From Ctena decussata (Eukaryota; Mollusca; Bivalvia; Lucinida; Lucinidae): a stretch of 64,000 nucleotides of DNA. Location of the stretch: positions 8,060,001 to 8,124,000 of the forward strand of contig OZ022511.1 in assembly GCA_963989385.1 (NCBI GenBank), read 5' to 3'. Under the pieces are notes generated by a model. That model made no database searches. It had not been told where the DNA came from and saw only the letters and a program-made list of their open reading frames with translations. Position numbers and translations under genes: made by a program. This document shows, piece after piece, positions 11,158-23,100 of this stretch (the stretch's first letter is position 1; each line of letters opens with the position of its first letter).

Positions 11158-13880
11158 CTAGTCCCTAGCCCTTATAAGAGAAGTAAACTTAGTAACTGAA
11201 TCCTCTGCACACTCAGCAGCAGACATAAGTGAATCTTCCAGGGAATTCCAATCTCTAATAGTCTGGGGGAAGAAACTGGACTTGTAAATGTCAGTCCCAG
11301 CCAATGGGGTTTGAAATGTCAGGGAATGATGATTCCTGGTACGCCTATTTGGGGGAACAAGGTCATTTATGGGTATACTGGCTGCACCCCTTAGACTTTT
11401 GTAAAGCATTATAAGTCAACTATCTTTCCTTCTCTTTTTTAGGGATTCCCACTTCAGTTTCTCCAGAATGCCAGTCATACTCTCAGTTTCATATGTGTAA
11501 TTTCCCGTTACAAATCTAGCTGCACTTTTCTTCACCTTCTCAAGTTCATCTTGAAGAAGTATACTTTGAGGGTCCCAAACTGAACTGCCATACTCCAGGA
11601 CTGGACGCACCAGTCCCTTGTATGCTGACTCCTTAACATCTTGTGGACTTGCTGCCAAGTTACGTCTGAGGAAGCCGAGGGTCCTATTAGCCTTTGTGCA
11701 AATATTACTGACATGTGTGTTCCATTTCAAATCATTGGCAATGGTTATGCCGAGATACTTGATAGTTTCTACATTACTGAGGACCGTTCCCTCTAAGGTA
11801 TAGGAAGCATTGATCTTCTTGATCCGTTTCCTTGTAATTTGCATTATATTGCATTTAACAGGTTGAAATCTCATGCCCCAACTCCTTGCCCAACAACCTA
11901 ACTGATCTATATCCTCCTGAAGTTTCACAGTGTCTTCAATATCTCTGATTTCACGATAGCAAACACAGTCGTCAGCAAAAAGTCTTAATTCCGAGTCAAT
12001 ATTTTCTGTTATATCGTTAATGTATAACGAGAACAACAATGGTCCGAGCACAGTGCCCTGGGGGACACCTGACAAAACCGGGGCCCAATCCGACTTAACT
12101 CCATTTACCACCACACGCTGCTGCCTGTAACAGAGAAAAGAATCTATCCATTTCAGAGTCTTCCCACCAATACCATAGCTGTATAGCTTACATTTAAGTA
12201 ATTCATGAGGGGGAGTGTCAAAAGCTTTCTCGAAGTCCAAGATAAAAGTGTCAACCTGACCGCCCTTATCCAAGATTTTAGCCCAGTCATTTATAACCGT
12301 GATCAGTTGAGTTTCACAGCTATGTTTCTTACGGAAAGCATGTTGTCTATCTGACAAAAGTTTATGTTCATCCAAATGTGCCATAATATTAGAGCAGACA
12401 ATGTGTTCGAGTAACTTGCATGGTACACAAGTTAGAGAAACCGGTCGGTAATTGCAAGCCAAAGACCTATCTCCTTTTTTGAAGAGTGGGCATATATTTG
12501 CAAGAGACCATTCCTTGGGGATTTCACCCGAGTCAATAAATTGTTGGAAGAGATGAGCGAACATTGGGCCTAATTCAGATGCTAGTTCTTTTAAGACTCT
12601 GGGATGCAATTCATCAGGTCCTAAAGCTTTCGATGGGTTCAAGCCCTTAAGAAGTTTCGTTACACCTTCTGCCGAAACATGAATGTCCTCCATGAAAGGA
12701 GCCGAGCGATTAGGAAGGGGGACTTGGGTGTGCTCACTTTTGTTAAACACATCCGAAAACTGACCGTTAAGTTCATCAGCCTGTTCCAACTCTGACTCGG
12801 CAACACCACCACCATTTCTCTTCTTTAGGGGTGGGATACCTTGAGTATCTTTCTTTTGACTATTAATGTACCTGTAGAAGTCTCTGGGATTAGCCTTTAT
12901 GTCACCAACCAAGTTATTGACATACAAATCATGTTGCTTTTTCACATCAGCTTTAATTTCCCTTCTCAAAGATTCAAATTTTGACCTAAGTTTGCTACTG
13001 CCAGTCTTTTTGGCCTTCGCATGTGTCTTATTTCTTCTACGAATCTTCCTTCTTATCTCAGGGGTTATCCAAGGAACAGAAGAGGTTGACCCAGTGGGTT
13101 GACCTACTGGTTTTTGAGGGGATATGCTTTTCAGCAGACTCCTGAATAAAGGAGGTTATCAAGTCAAAGTTTTCCTGAACTGAGCGATTGTCCGAGTAAC
13201 CATTGAAGTACCTATGTTTTGCGAAGTCTGACGCTTCTTTCCTCATTGATTCAAAATCTCCCTTTTGGTACAAAAACACTTTCCTCCGAGGTTTCTTTTT
13301 TTTTTGGGGGGAGGCATAAATTTTCAATGTTCCTGATATCACATCATGATCACTAAGTTTGTCCGGGGAATGTAGTTCTTGAAACTGACCAGGAAGCGAA
13401 GTGAGAATTAAATCCAATGTGTTTTTCTCCCGAGTCGGGAAATTCACCAGTTGTTCTAAACCATGGTCATTCATGACATCAATCAACATTTGTCCCTCTG
13501 ACTGACTTAATACTGATCCTGACTTATTAAGTCGGTCTGGCCAAGCAATATCTTTGAAGTTGAAATCCCCTAGTACGTGAACTGAGGGGAGCTTATTTCC
13601 CTTGTGCTTTGTCCTTATATGATCTAACTGGTCACGAAACAATTGAAATTCCTCACTTGAGCCACCAGGCTGACGATACCAACTTGCTACATAATGGGAA
13701 GTTTTGTTTGCCAAAAGTTTAACCCAAACTGATTCTGAGTCGTTTTCTATTTCTGACAAGGGCATGTGCGGAATGTCCTTATGAATGAGAAGCATCACTC
13801 CGCCACCATGAAGGTTTCTGTCCAGTAGGTGACGATTTATCCGAGCTGCCCATTGTTTTTCTTCCAAAAACTTTTCGGTG
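11158..13880 (-). pseudogene. Non-LTR retrotransposon (endonuclease-RT), broken
   Basis: Reading on the reverse strand, an apurinic-like endonuclease segment (13867-13058) shows HGGGVMLLIHKDI, LGDFNF and LSDHDVI. The reverse transcriptase (12969-11416) shows NYRPVSLT, FILDFEKAFD, GVPQGTVLGPLLF and the active-site LRLFADD. The C-terminus (11409-11158) has the FFPQTIRDWNSL motif usual near the end of such ORFs. The family looks jockey/CR1-like. Breaks: a frameshift near 13100 between endonuclease and RT (the continuous frame reads VPWITPEIRRKIRRRNKT), an in-frame TGA at 11416-11418, and a truncated endonuclease N-terminus. The ORF1 region was not found. Confidence 0.9.
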
Positions 13881-14353
13881 ACAAAAACACGTCCTCAATT
13901 TTAGACGGGTCCACCTCACACAATCGTAGGAACTTTAGTTGGAGTCGAAAAGGGCCATAGGCTCCGGTTTGCGGTGTTTAGCTTGACCCCAAACTGGACA
14001 ATGTGAAAGGCTAATTGAGCACGATTAGTCTTGCGAGTGAAACTGTCACATCCGGGCACCTGGGCGCTCGACGCCATTGACAGACGTTCACACTTTCTGA
14101 AGTTAGCGGTCTAACGACCGCTTTGAGCAACAAGTTCAGCGAATTTCTGCGCTGAATTAGGGGAGCACAACCCCCTAACAACTTTCTTTAAATCCAATCC
14201 AATAACTATCATAATTATATTGGTTTTGATAAGTTCAACGTAACTTTTCACCACTTTCCGTTCGCAAACATGGAGCAGTAAAAATGTTGTCTCAGAAATT
14301 AATATCGTCGTCACTCGTGACCTTCCGGTCCACATCAGTTTTGTTTAAAGTTA
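13881..14353. promoter_or_regulatory. Upstream region of RNF10; possible relic coding on - strand
   Basis: This stretch carries the presumed RNF10 promoter and 5' UTR; I saw no TATA box. On the reverse strand, overlapping short frames (MASSAQVPGCDSFTRK from about 14077, and a frame with PFRLQLKFLRLCEVDPSKIE ending near 13880) look protein-like. They abut the LINE 5' border, so they could be a 5' part of the MYND ORF gene or LINE-associated sequence. Confidence 0.3.
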
Positions 14354-17300
14354 ATGTCAGAGGAGGACAAGGGTGCTATGGAAAAGAAACCGAATTCTCG
14401 TCAGTCGTCTGTTCCGCCAAAGGCGAACAGCAACGACACTAAAAAAGGTACTCCCATAATGTGAGATATCGGGTATTCTGACGTCCATATTTTATGTTTT
14501 TATACTGATATTTACATTTTTACTTTCATTGAATACCCGATCTCTCATCTACCATTGAGGTTTTGCATTTGCATCTTTAACCATCAGTTGATGTCGTGGA
14601 AAGAAATCGCCTTTAACAAGCCAAACAGACCTGCTTGTGTTTAGTACATGTTAAACCTGTTTAGAGACATACCAATTATCAACTTACCATGAACTGTTAA
14701 CTTGAAAATTGTGAGAAAGAACGATTAAAATCATCAGAAATGAGAGTTCCCGTAACTGGCAATGGCCTGTAATCCAAACAAATCCCACAATGCAACAGAT
14801 TCCTAAAGCAAGAATTTTTTTCTTTGGTGAAATAAAATTAATATAGATTTGATTAGAATATTTCTTCCCATCGAATGTATGTGTGTAAAACAACTACATC
14901 TCACATATTTAATGTTTCTTTGCGCAAAAATACATATTTGTACAACAAATTACGTTTTTAGGTGTTTCTACAGACTGTTTTTATTGTATTTGTTAATTTC
15001 GTTCAAAATTATCATTTTTGTATTTACCGACTTTTGTCAATCAAAATGGATGCCAGTGGAAAGTGAAAAACCCTAACAAAAGAATCCAGATCAATCTGGC
15101 AAAGTGAAGTGTTCAAATCATTGAAGTTTAATGATAATTAACAGCTTATAAATTGATCTTCATTATTCAGCTGTTATTTTCTCCAGACTTGATCAAAAGT
15201 GTTTGCTCTGGTTTCAGGTAGATGGTAGATAAAACGTCACTCTCCAAGAAATGAAAATGAAAGTAGAAATGAAAATGTCAGAATAAAAATAGGAATAATA
15301 AAATGAAATATTAAATAAGAGAGTGGCAAGTTTTATGTTATAGAACTATAAAAAAGGTAAACATGGGCATAGACAGGCCCGACCAGTACGCGGACACTTT
15401 TAAGGGTGTTTTACCTAATGTTTAAGACTCCAACGTGTTCCGGATTACCAGATGGGCCCACAATTTGGGAAAATCCTTGTGCTAAATATAGACAAAAGGA
15501 ACACTTGAAAAAAATTATCTGCGCATGCGCAAAGTAACGCTATTGAGGCCATGCTATTTGCTGTATCAAACTGGCTTATCATACCAGTACGCGGACACCT
15601 TAGAATCTGGGTAAACTGTGATGACATTTATACGCTGCAATACTAAATTAAATTATTGATACGTGTAGTTACCAAAAACTGATTAACATCGTAAAAGGCT
15701 GTTCTTAATTCATATTGACACATGGCTGTTTACTTTGCCAGTTTCAGCGTTTGGCGCAGTCAAACTGAAGCATCGATCGTGATACTGGTCTGCATCAGCC
15801 CTGCAAATTCGTGAATGTGTTGTGTAAGTGTAAACGTGAATGACAAAACGATAAAGAAATGGTGCCTTGAAAAAATATCACAAAGTCAGTTGAATCTAAA
15901 AAGTATCTTAGAGTTTATTTGACGCCAAACACAAAAGTGTCCGCGTACTGGTAGTGTCCGCGTACTGGTCGGGTCTGTCTAGCTGAGCTAAAGGGTAACG
16001 GGTCGTTTCGGCCCAATTCCCTTTTGGCCCTTTTCCGGTTTGGTCTGGGTCGTTTTGTCTCGATTTCCAAGGCCAAGAGCGGCGGTCCGGCTGGTCCGAC
16101 CATGGCCGGACCACCTTTTTCGGTCGAGTATGGTATTGGCCGTACCACTTTTTTCATTTGGCCGGACCACTTTTCTCCGTTATTCCTTCTTCACCTTGGT
16201 CTCAAAATGCATTACAATCACTTCTAAAGTAGTCCTGAATTCAAAAATTTTCTAGGGGGAAGTCCCCCGAACCCTCTTATGAGAGAAAAGACACCCTTCT
16301 CGTGCTCTCCTCCACTCGTGCCTTACGAGAGGGGGACACCCCTCTTGTGCTCACCCCCTCGCGTGCCTTCAGCACTCAGGGAACAGACGTCCTGAATTCA
16401 AAAATCTACTCATGGGATCTAAATACTTATCAAAGCAGTTGAGTTTTACAAGGAAAATGGTCTCAAAATGCATTCAAATCGCTTTTTGTGTCGTCTTGAA
16501 TTCAAAAATCTTCTCGGAGGAGATCCCCGAACGGACCGAACTCCCTTACGAAAGGGGGAACACCCCCTCTCGTGCTCTCCCCCTCTCCTGCCTTCTGCAC
16601 TCGGGGAACGCCTTTCGCCAGGGCTCTCGATCACCGAAATTTGGGGCCGAAATTCGGCCCCATTCCCAATGCCAAAAAGTATGTTTTTTTCCCAATTCCA
16701 GATGAAAAATTCCCAATCTGACCAAGTTTTTTTGGTCCAAGAATACTGCAGTTGTATCAATGCAAAATGTATAAAAAAGGCCTAAAACTAAAAATGTTAA
16801 CATAATAACTTGAAAAATCAGAAAGCATTTACATTTTCAATCACGATCGTCATCTTTTGTTACCGGAAATCGGTACTGGGTTTATCTGTACTGGGTTGTA
16901 CAGTGAGAGTAACTTCCCTTGCGATAGAGGGCGAATAGCCTAGCGATTTGGCTGCACTATTTTAATATTTTCTTTACTTCAACGGGCCAATAATGTTGTG
17001 ATGAACAATATTTTGACTTCTTTAATTTTAAGCCTTCCAATGCTAAAATTTGATCGGAGTTTTCACAAAAGGTGGATGATTAGGCTGTTTTTGCATTTCG
17101 TACCTGGACTGATTTTCACAGACATTTTCCGCCATATCCAAAATCATAAACAGGGTTAACGGGACACCCAAGAGTTATTATAGGGATAGTGACATACCAT
17201 GGAGGCTTTGCACTGGCAGGACTGAAAGTTTTGTCATGTTCTGCTGTTTGAAAGTCCACTTTCTGTCAACTTCACATACTTTGCCACATGTACAGATACT

Positions 17301-20058
17301 TAAAACATAAAGTGTTATTATATACTGTTGTCATATTGTAACCCTTTAAGTCTTGTCTTCAGTTTCAGAGTGGCAAGATCGGGAAGTTGTCAATTCAAAG
17401 GAAAGAAAGAAAAACTCAATACACACAAAATGTTTTTGTTATCTAATATCCCGACTATTTGATAAATTATTATGATTCACTATCTGCTATGTCTGCTTAT
17501 TGACTGGATTCCTCTGAAAATATAAAAATACCATATGAAAGTTTATTGGCCTGACAATGAAAACTCACACACGAAACAATGTAAATTTCCCAATTTTAGA
17601 CAAAACAACGCTATTTTTCCCAATTCTAAAGGCCCCGGCCCCATTCCCAAAAAGGGGTGTGAGAGCCCTGTTTCGCGTTCCATGGCCGTACCACTTTTCA
17701 ATAGCCGGTGACGGCCCTGATTTCCAGGGTGGTCGTTTTGGCCCAATTAGCAGGTCATTTCGGCCAGACTTTTCTCCAATAATTGTAATAGAAAAAAAAA
17801 GTGTTTACAGTCGTAATTTTTAAATTTATATAGTCCAGTGTATAATTTTTTTTTTGTCCCAGTCCTATCTTTCTATTTTATCTATCTATATGGGTTGCAC
17901 ATATATCGTATCTTTCTATCTGAATGGCCTGCATGTATGTATGGGCCTGCATATGTATAGATATATGTTGTACGTAAAGTTCACACTTGTTTGTGAGTTC
18001 AGTATGTCATTCAGTTCAAGCTAACGGAAAATCACATTTTGTAGTTAGTATCTGTTACTTATGCTTAGTAAAAATGGATATGTACCTGAAGTAATTCTTA
18101 AAAAACAAACATGTATTAGGTGTAATCAGCCTATTATCTTACAGATTTTCCAGAAATTAATAAGGCCGAAACGACTCACCCATAAAATCAGGCTGAAACA
18201 ACCCACCTTTGAAATTGGGCCAAAACGACCCACCCCAATTGGGCCAAAATGACTCACCCCGGAAATCAGGCCCAAACAACCCAGACCAAATGGGAATAGG
18301 GCCGAAGCGACCCGGATTCAGCTAAAGATCAAATTTGTTGCCTAACACCTATTAGCAGGGTTTTCCCGGACTCAAGATTGAGAGTCTCAGACCCCCAAAA
18401 TGGTGTCTGGGACTCCCAGAGAAAAATCTGTGCATCCACTGGGACTCTCAAAACAAAATCCAAGTCCCAATTCAAAGTGATGAATTCTTATAACAATTAT
18501 ATTATTCTTGACACAATACAAAGTAATGATTTTCAAAATAAAGTATTTATGAAATTCTGATATTTGATTTAGGCATTTTATAACATTTTTCCGAGTACAG
18601 GACCCTTTACTTTTGGCATTGGACTCTTAAAAAGTTGGTAAGTGGGTCCCAAAAACTCCTTAAATACAAGGCCGAGGGAAAACCTTGTATTAGAATCTTA
18701 TGTTTTATACCTTTGTATTTGTTTATTGGCTGAACACTTATTATATCAATTTTACATTGCCTGGTGCCTAAACACATCTATATCAGTCGCATATGATGGC
18801 ATGGTAATTTCATTGGCAAGGTAGACTTACAAATATTAAAATTAAACAGCTCAATATAATGCACCAGTCATTTGCAACCACGGCCCCCAGGAGGCGGGCG
18901 ATAGAAGGGGCATAGTGGGGCTTAAGTACTGTGTTTTAACCTAAGAGGTGTCCTGGCAGTGCCTAGATATGCTGGGCTTTTGATTCCTGCCAAAATAGTG
19001 AGGAAAAAGTGGAGTGTTTTTAACCAGGTTTACTGCGACACAATGTCAGAATATGGATTTTTAGATTTAATGATCCCCTGGCATTCCTGGGAGGCGGAGA
19101 TCTTTACCAGGGATTTGACATAAAAAATGTCCCCACAGTGCAGGGCATATACCACGGCTTTGCAGAGTGAAAAGTCAATATCCCCGCTATTCCCCAGTCC
19201 CTGGGGGGCCGTAGTTGCAAATGACTGATGCTTAAACTTGAACTTCTTAAATCTTCAACAAATTCAAGATAAACAGCAAGGAATGAGTTTAAATAATTCT
19301 AAGATTGTAATAAATGCCACCACAATATAATTTTGTATGTGATACATTTTCCCGCCAAAATTTCTGGAAATGTTCGTCTGCAGGCAGTGTAAAAATGCAG
19401 TTATTGCAACATAAATTAATAACTGTAAAACAAGATTGAATTATGGATATTATATACAAAGGTTATCAAAATTCCATGACTAATGTGGGGTAAGGGTTTC
19501 TAACTTGGAAGTGTCTCCTGCCAGCCGGCTGGCAGGAGACTTTTTGGTCCCCTGCCAGCCGGCTGGCACTACAGGGTTCTCACTTGAATTTTAAAAATAG
19601 GAGTCCGGGACTCCTCCTTTTCCAAAAATAGGAGTCCCATCTGAAAAGTAGGAGTCCCATCCTGAAAAATTGGAGTCCCATATGTTTTAACATAAAATTT
19701 AGCCTATAAATAATCTTATTTATCTAGTTAAAATTGTCTTTTGATATTGTCCCTGAGGGATACAAAAGATGAAAAGGGCCTGTACAGGACTGGGCGGGCC
19801 AAAGGCAATACTTTTGTGATTGGACATCAAATGATTATGTTATGACATTGACAATTATTTGGTAAATCTTCCAGTTAAAGTCAAAGGTATTAATTTACTT
19901 TTCCCTTCAGCAGAAGTGTAACATGAATAGCTACAGTTCAGTACTATTCAGTGATGTCTAGTCCACTGCAACATTGCTTTCAGTAATAATTACAACTGAT
20001 CTCAACCACCCCCCTCCCCCCCATAATTACAACTTATCTCAACCAACCTCCCCCTTCC

Positions 20059-20107
<49 letters not shown>

Positions 20108-23100
20108 ACGTCGGCGCACCTTACCCCACTCGCTGACATCAAACGCAGAAATCCGTTTACATGTAGATCTATTTTGCCTTTCATAAATTGAGACACAGAC
20201 TGATTGTTTATGTCCAAATCGAGTTTGATTTACACTTGAATGAATGGGTACCTGTCGTTTAATATTCCTTTGTTTATGCGCCTATCTGTGTCAATAAGAG
20301 TTCCTATACCGCGTGTTGAAATGTCTGTTTAGAACTCGCGGATTTCCCAAAGCGTTATTTATAGATGTATACTGTTACTCGTTCAGCACGTGGTGCGTGA
20401 CGTATGGCGGGAAACAGACTAAAAACGGCGGGAAAGAATTTTAAACTGCACAAACCGAAGATCTTAAAAGTCACCGGTCCGGGAATTGCAACAACTGTCC
20501 TTGCTTAAAATATAGTGTAATTACCTCTGACGGCCGCTTCCAGCAACTTGAAATTACGATTGCATTTTCCAAGTTTAAAAAAAAAATCTGATTTAATATA
20601 CACGTGTAACGCCCATCAAGCACAGGGCACGAGCGTACTACAAACAGTCGGGAAATAGAAAACGTGCCTTAGAAAAGGCTCATACTTCGGCAGGCTAGAT
20701 CTACCTGAAAATAAAAATTTTCAGTACCGGTAGTAGTATTTCAATTCTCATATCGACGTTACCCCCGCACCCCAGCGGAACGAATCCATAGCCGCAGTAA
20801 CGGGGCGCCGAGCGTCCGTCCATATCAAAATTTTCTCGTAAAAGATTCTCTTTTATGAGACGGCAGTTGCCACTCTCGGGCACTCATCCAATTGGCGAGT
20901 AATATATTGTAAATTTAATTTGCTTAAAATCCCACCTTCTGTCAATTAATGCCATGCGGTATCTAAAGATGTAAACTGACCAGACATGCGAGGCGGTAGA
21001 TCTAAGACAAAGATACCGTGTTGACCCAATTTGTTTATATTGATCAAAAGATCGCCGGTTATTAGCGATTAAGAAAGTATTACTGACACGTGCCCTGCTA
21101 CGGTAGTGGGGATTAAGAAGGTGTGAAATTCCAGGTAAATAACGGGTAACATTTACGACGATTTTATTGATTATCGGTTCAGATGAACGGCTCCTATATA
21201 GTTCTGTCAAAGGTGTCAGCGACGTGTGTCATCTTCACAACTTGTGAAAACTGACATTTCAGGAGATTTTAAAGGAGTACAGCCGCAAAAATATCGCGTC
21301 CGCGGGAATCCTCGGAAGGCAATTATTGGCGTCCGGGTCGGAATTTTCGCGTCCAGGGACGCCGAATTCGGCGTCCCCGAGATCCCTGGCACTAGACCTA
21401 AAAGTCTCCTGCCAGCCAGCTGCTGGAATACTGATGAGAAAATTCGTTTTTTCATGGCATTATGATGAATAGCTATATTTTATTGTATTTAACATTTAGT
21501 TAACTTATTGAACATTTTATTAACTTAAATTTTCATTTTGGTTGGTCTGGCTTTCAGTATGTAAAATTGGAACATTAATCCATTTTTGTTTTGACATTAA
21601 ACAATCTTGAAATTAGCAGGAGACCCTCATACATTATCATTTGTTTATCATTATACTGCTTAATTTTCTTTTTTATGAATTTTGTCTTGCATACAGATAG
21701 GTTTGAAAAGCCCCCTTTGATCTTAAAGTTTCAATATGCACTAAGTTTTACACAAATTTACTAGCTTTCTCACAAGCTGTTCCCTATAGTTGCATTTCTG
21801 CAAATTTATCAAATAATTCATTCTACCAGGCAAAATATGTAACAGTTTCAATATGAAACTACCATTATCATAAAGGCAATTATGCAAGCAGAATAAGCAT
21901 ATAAAATTTCAGTGAAAATTGTTAAGCAGTAGTTTGAGTTAGTTCCCTTGCAAAGTATAATTTGAGTTACTTCCCTTGTAAATTCTATTTTTAGAATGTC
22001 GGCTTATTTATATTTTTTGCTTATTTGTTTGCATATATTATGTTAAAGGTAGGTTCCTGTACTTTTGAATGCATCATAATTTTGATGATCTTTCATCCAA
22101 GTTGTTGGAAAGCACTTATAAAAGGGAATGAATAAGTTTCACTAAAAAGTGTAAATCAAAAAATATTAGAAAAGTTGTTTTGCAAGGGATTTCCTAACTC
22201 TGCTTCGCACACCAGTTAGCGCTATTTTTAGTTCGCGCCAAAAATAGATAACGCAGCTGAGGTCATGATGCATTGCATTTTGGGATAGTTTTAATCCATT
22301 CACCATGCCAGGATCTCTAGGAGAGCTCACGACAAGGGAAAATTGGCCTTTGGAGAATGGCATCAGAAATCGCGCACTTATAGACATAATAAACATAGTT
22401 ATTTTTAGAATTGGAATTCCAACGAAAGAAAATAAACCAAAAGGGAAAACAACTATTTTCTTCAACATCTGACGAGTTTCTCAGTAGCAACAAATTCAGA
22501 AAAATAAGAGAATTCAACACTGCTCAGAAAAAGACGATATTATTTTGTGGACATGATTGTTATCGCTAGTACAGGAACCTACCTTTAATGTAATTATACT
22601 ATTGATGTCACATCAACTTTAAAAGATATATTTAGATATACCCAAGAATACTGTGAAATGTGATGTCCCTTTATTTATTTTATTAGCATTTCAATAGCCG
22701 GCTGGCAGGAGACTTTTAGGTCTAGTGCCAGCCGGCTGGCAGGAGACCAAAAAGTCTCCTGCCAGCCGGCTGGCAGGAGACCTCGCCTTCTAACTTTCAA
22801 GCAAATTCCTCTCAACTACCTAGACCTGCGACTGTGTTGACCTGAATGTTTGTCAATACTGACATGTGCTGACAGGTGTGGCTTTCAGGTTTTGGGTATC
22901 TTTATCACACTGATATATGGGAAGCTCCTAAAAAGTTGAAATGTTGTCTACAGAAAAAAAAGGCAATCGGAAATAACTTAATCTTTAATCTTCTGTTCAT
23001 GTCCTTAATGCCCAATGTTAGCGGCTGGACAATGTTACCGGACTCAACTGTACTGGGACGTTCTACCACAACTCAGTAACACGAAAGCACTGGACAAAGT

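Larger units (their letters stand above)
19507..22787. mobile_element. Long-TIR DNA transposon with 9-bp TSD (Mutator-like)
   Basis: TTCTAACTT occurs directly outside both ends (19498-19506, 22788-22796). The termini are ~95-bp inverted repeats made of the palindromic unit CTGCCAGCCGGCTGGCAG in several copies. The left repeat is split at 19571 by an inserted element. When that insert is skipped, the left arm matches the reverse complement of the right arm (22695-22787) through GACCTAAAAGTCTCCTGCC. A 9-bp TSD with long TIRs fits Mutator-like elements. No transposase was seen. Confidence 0.75.

Noticed and set aside
11158..13880. Possibility that the LINE is active
   Set aside because: It has a frameshift near 13100, an in-frame TGA at 11416-11418, and a truncated 5' part.
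20002..20217. Proline-rich and glycine-rich ORFs
   Set aside because: Produced by translating the poly(C)/poly(G) tract.
22166..22468. Reverse-strand 100-residue ORF
   Set aside because: It lies wholly inside a TTAA-bounded MITE and has no recognisable domain.
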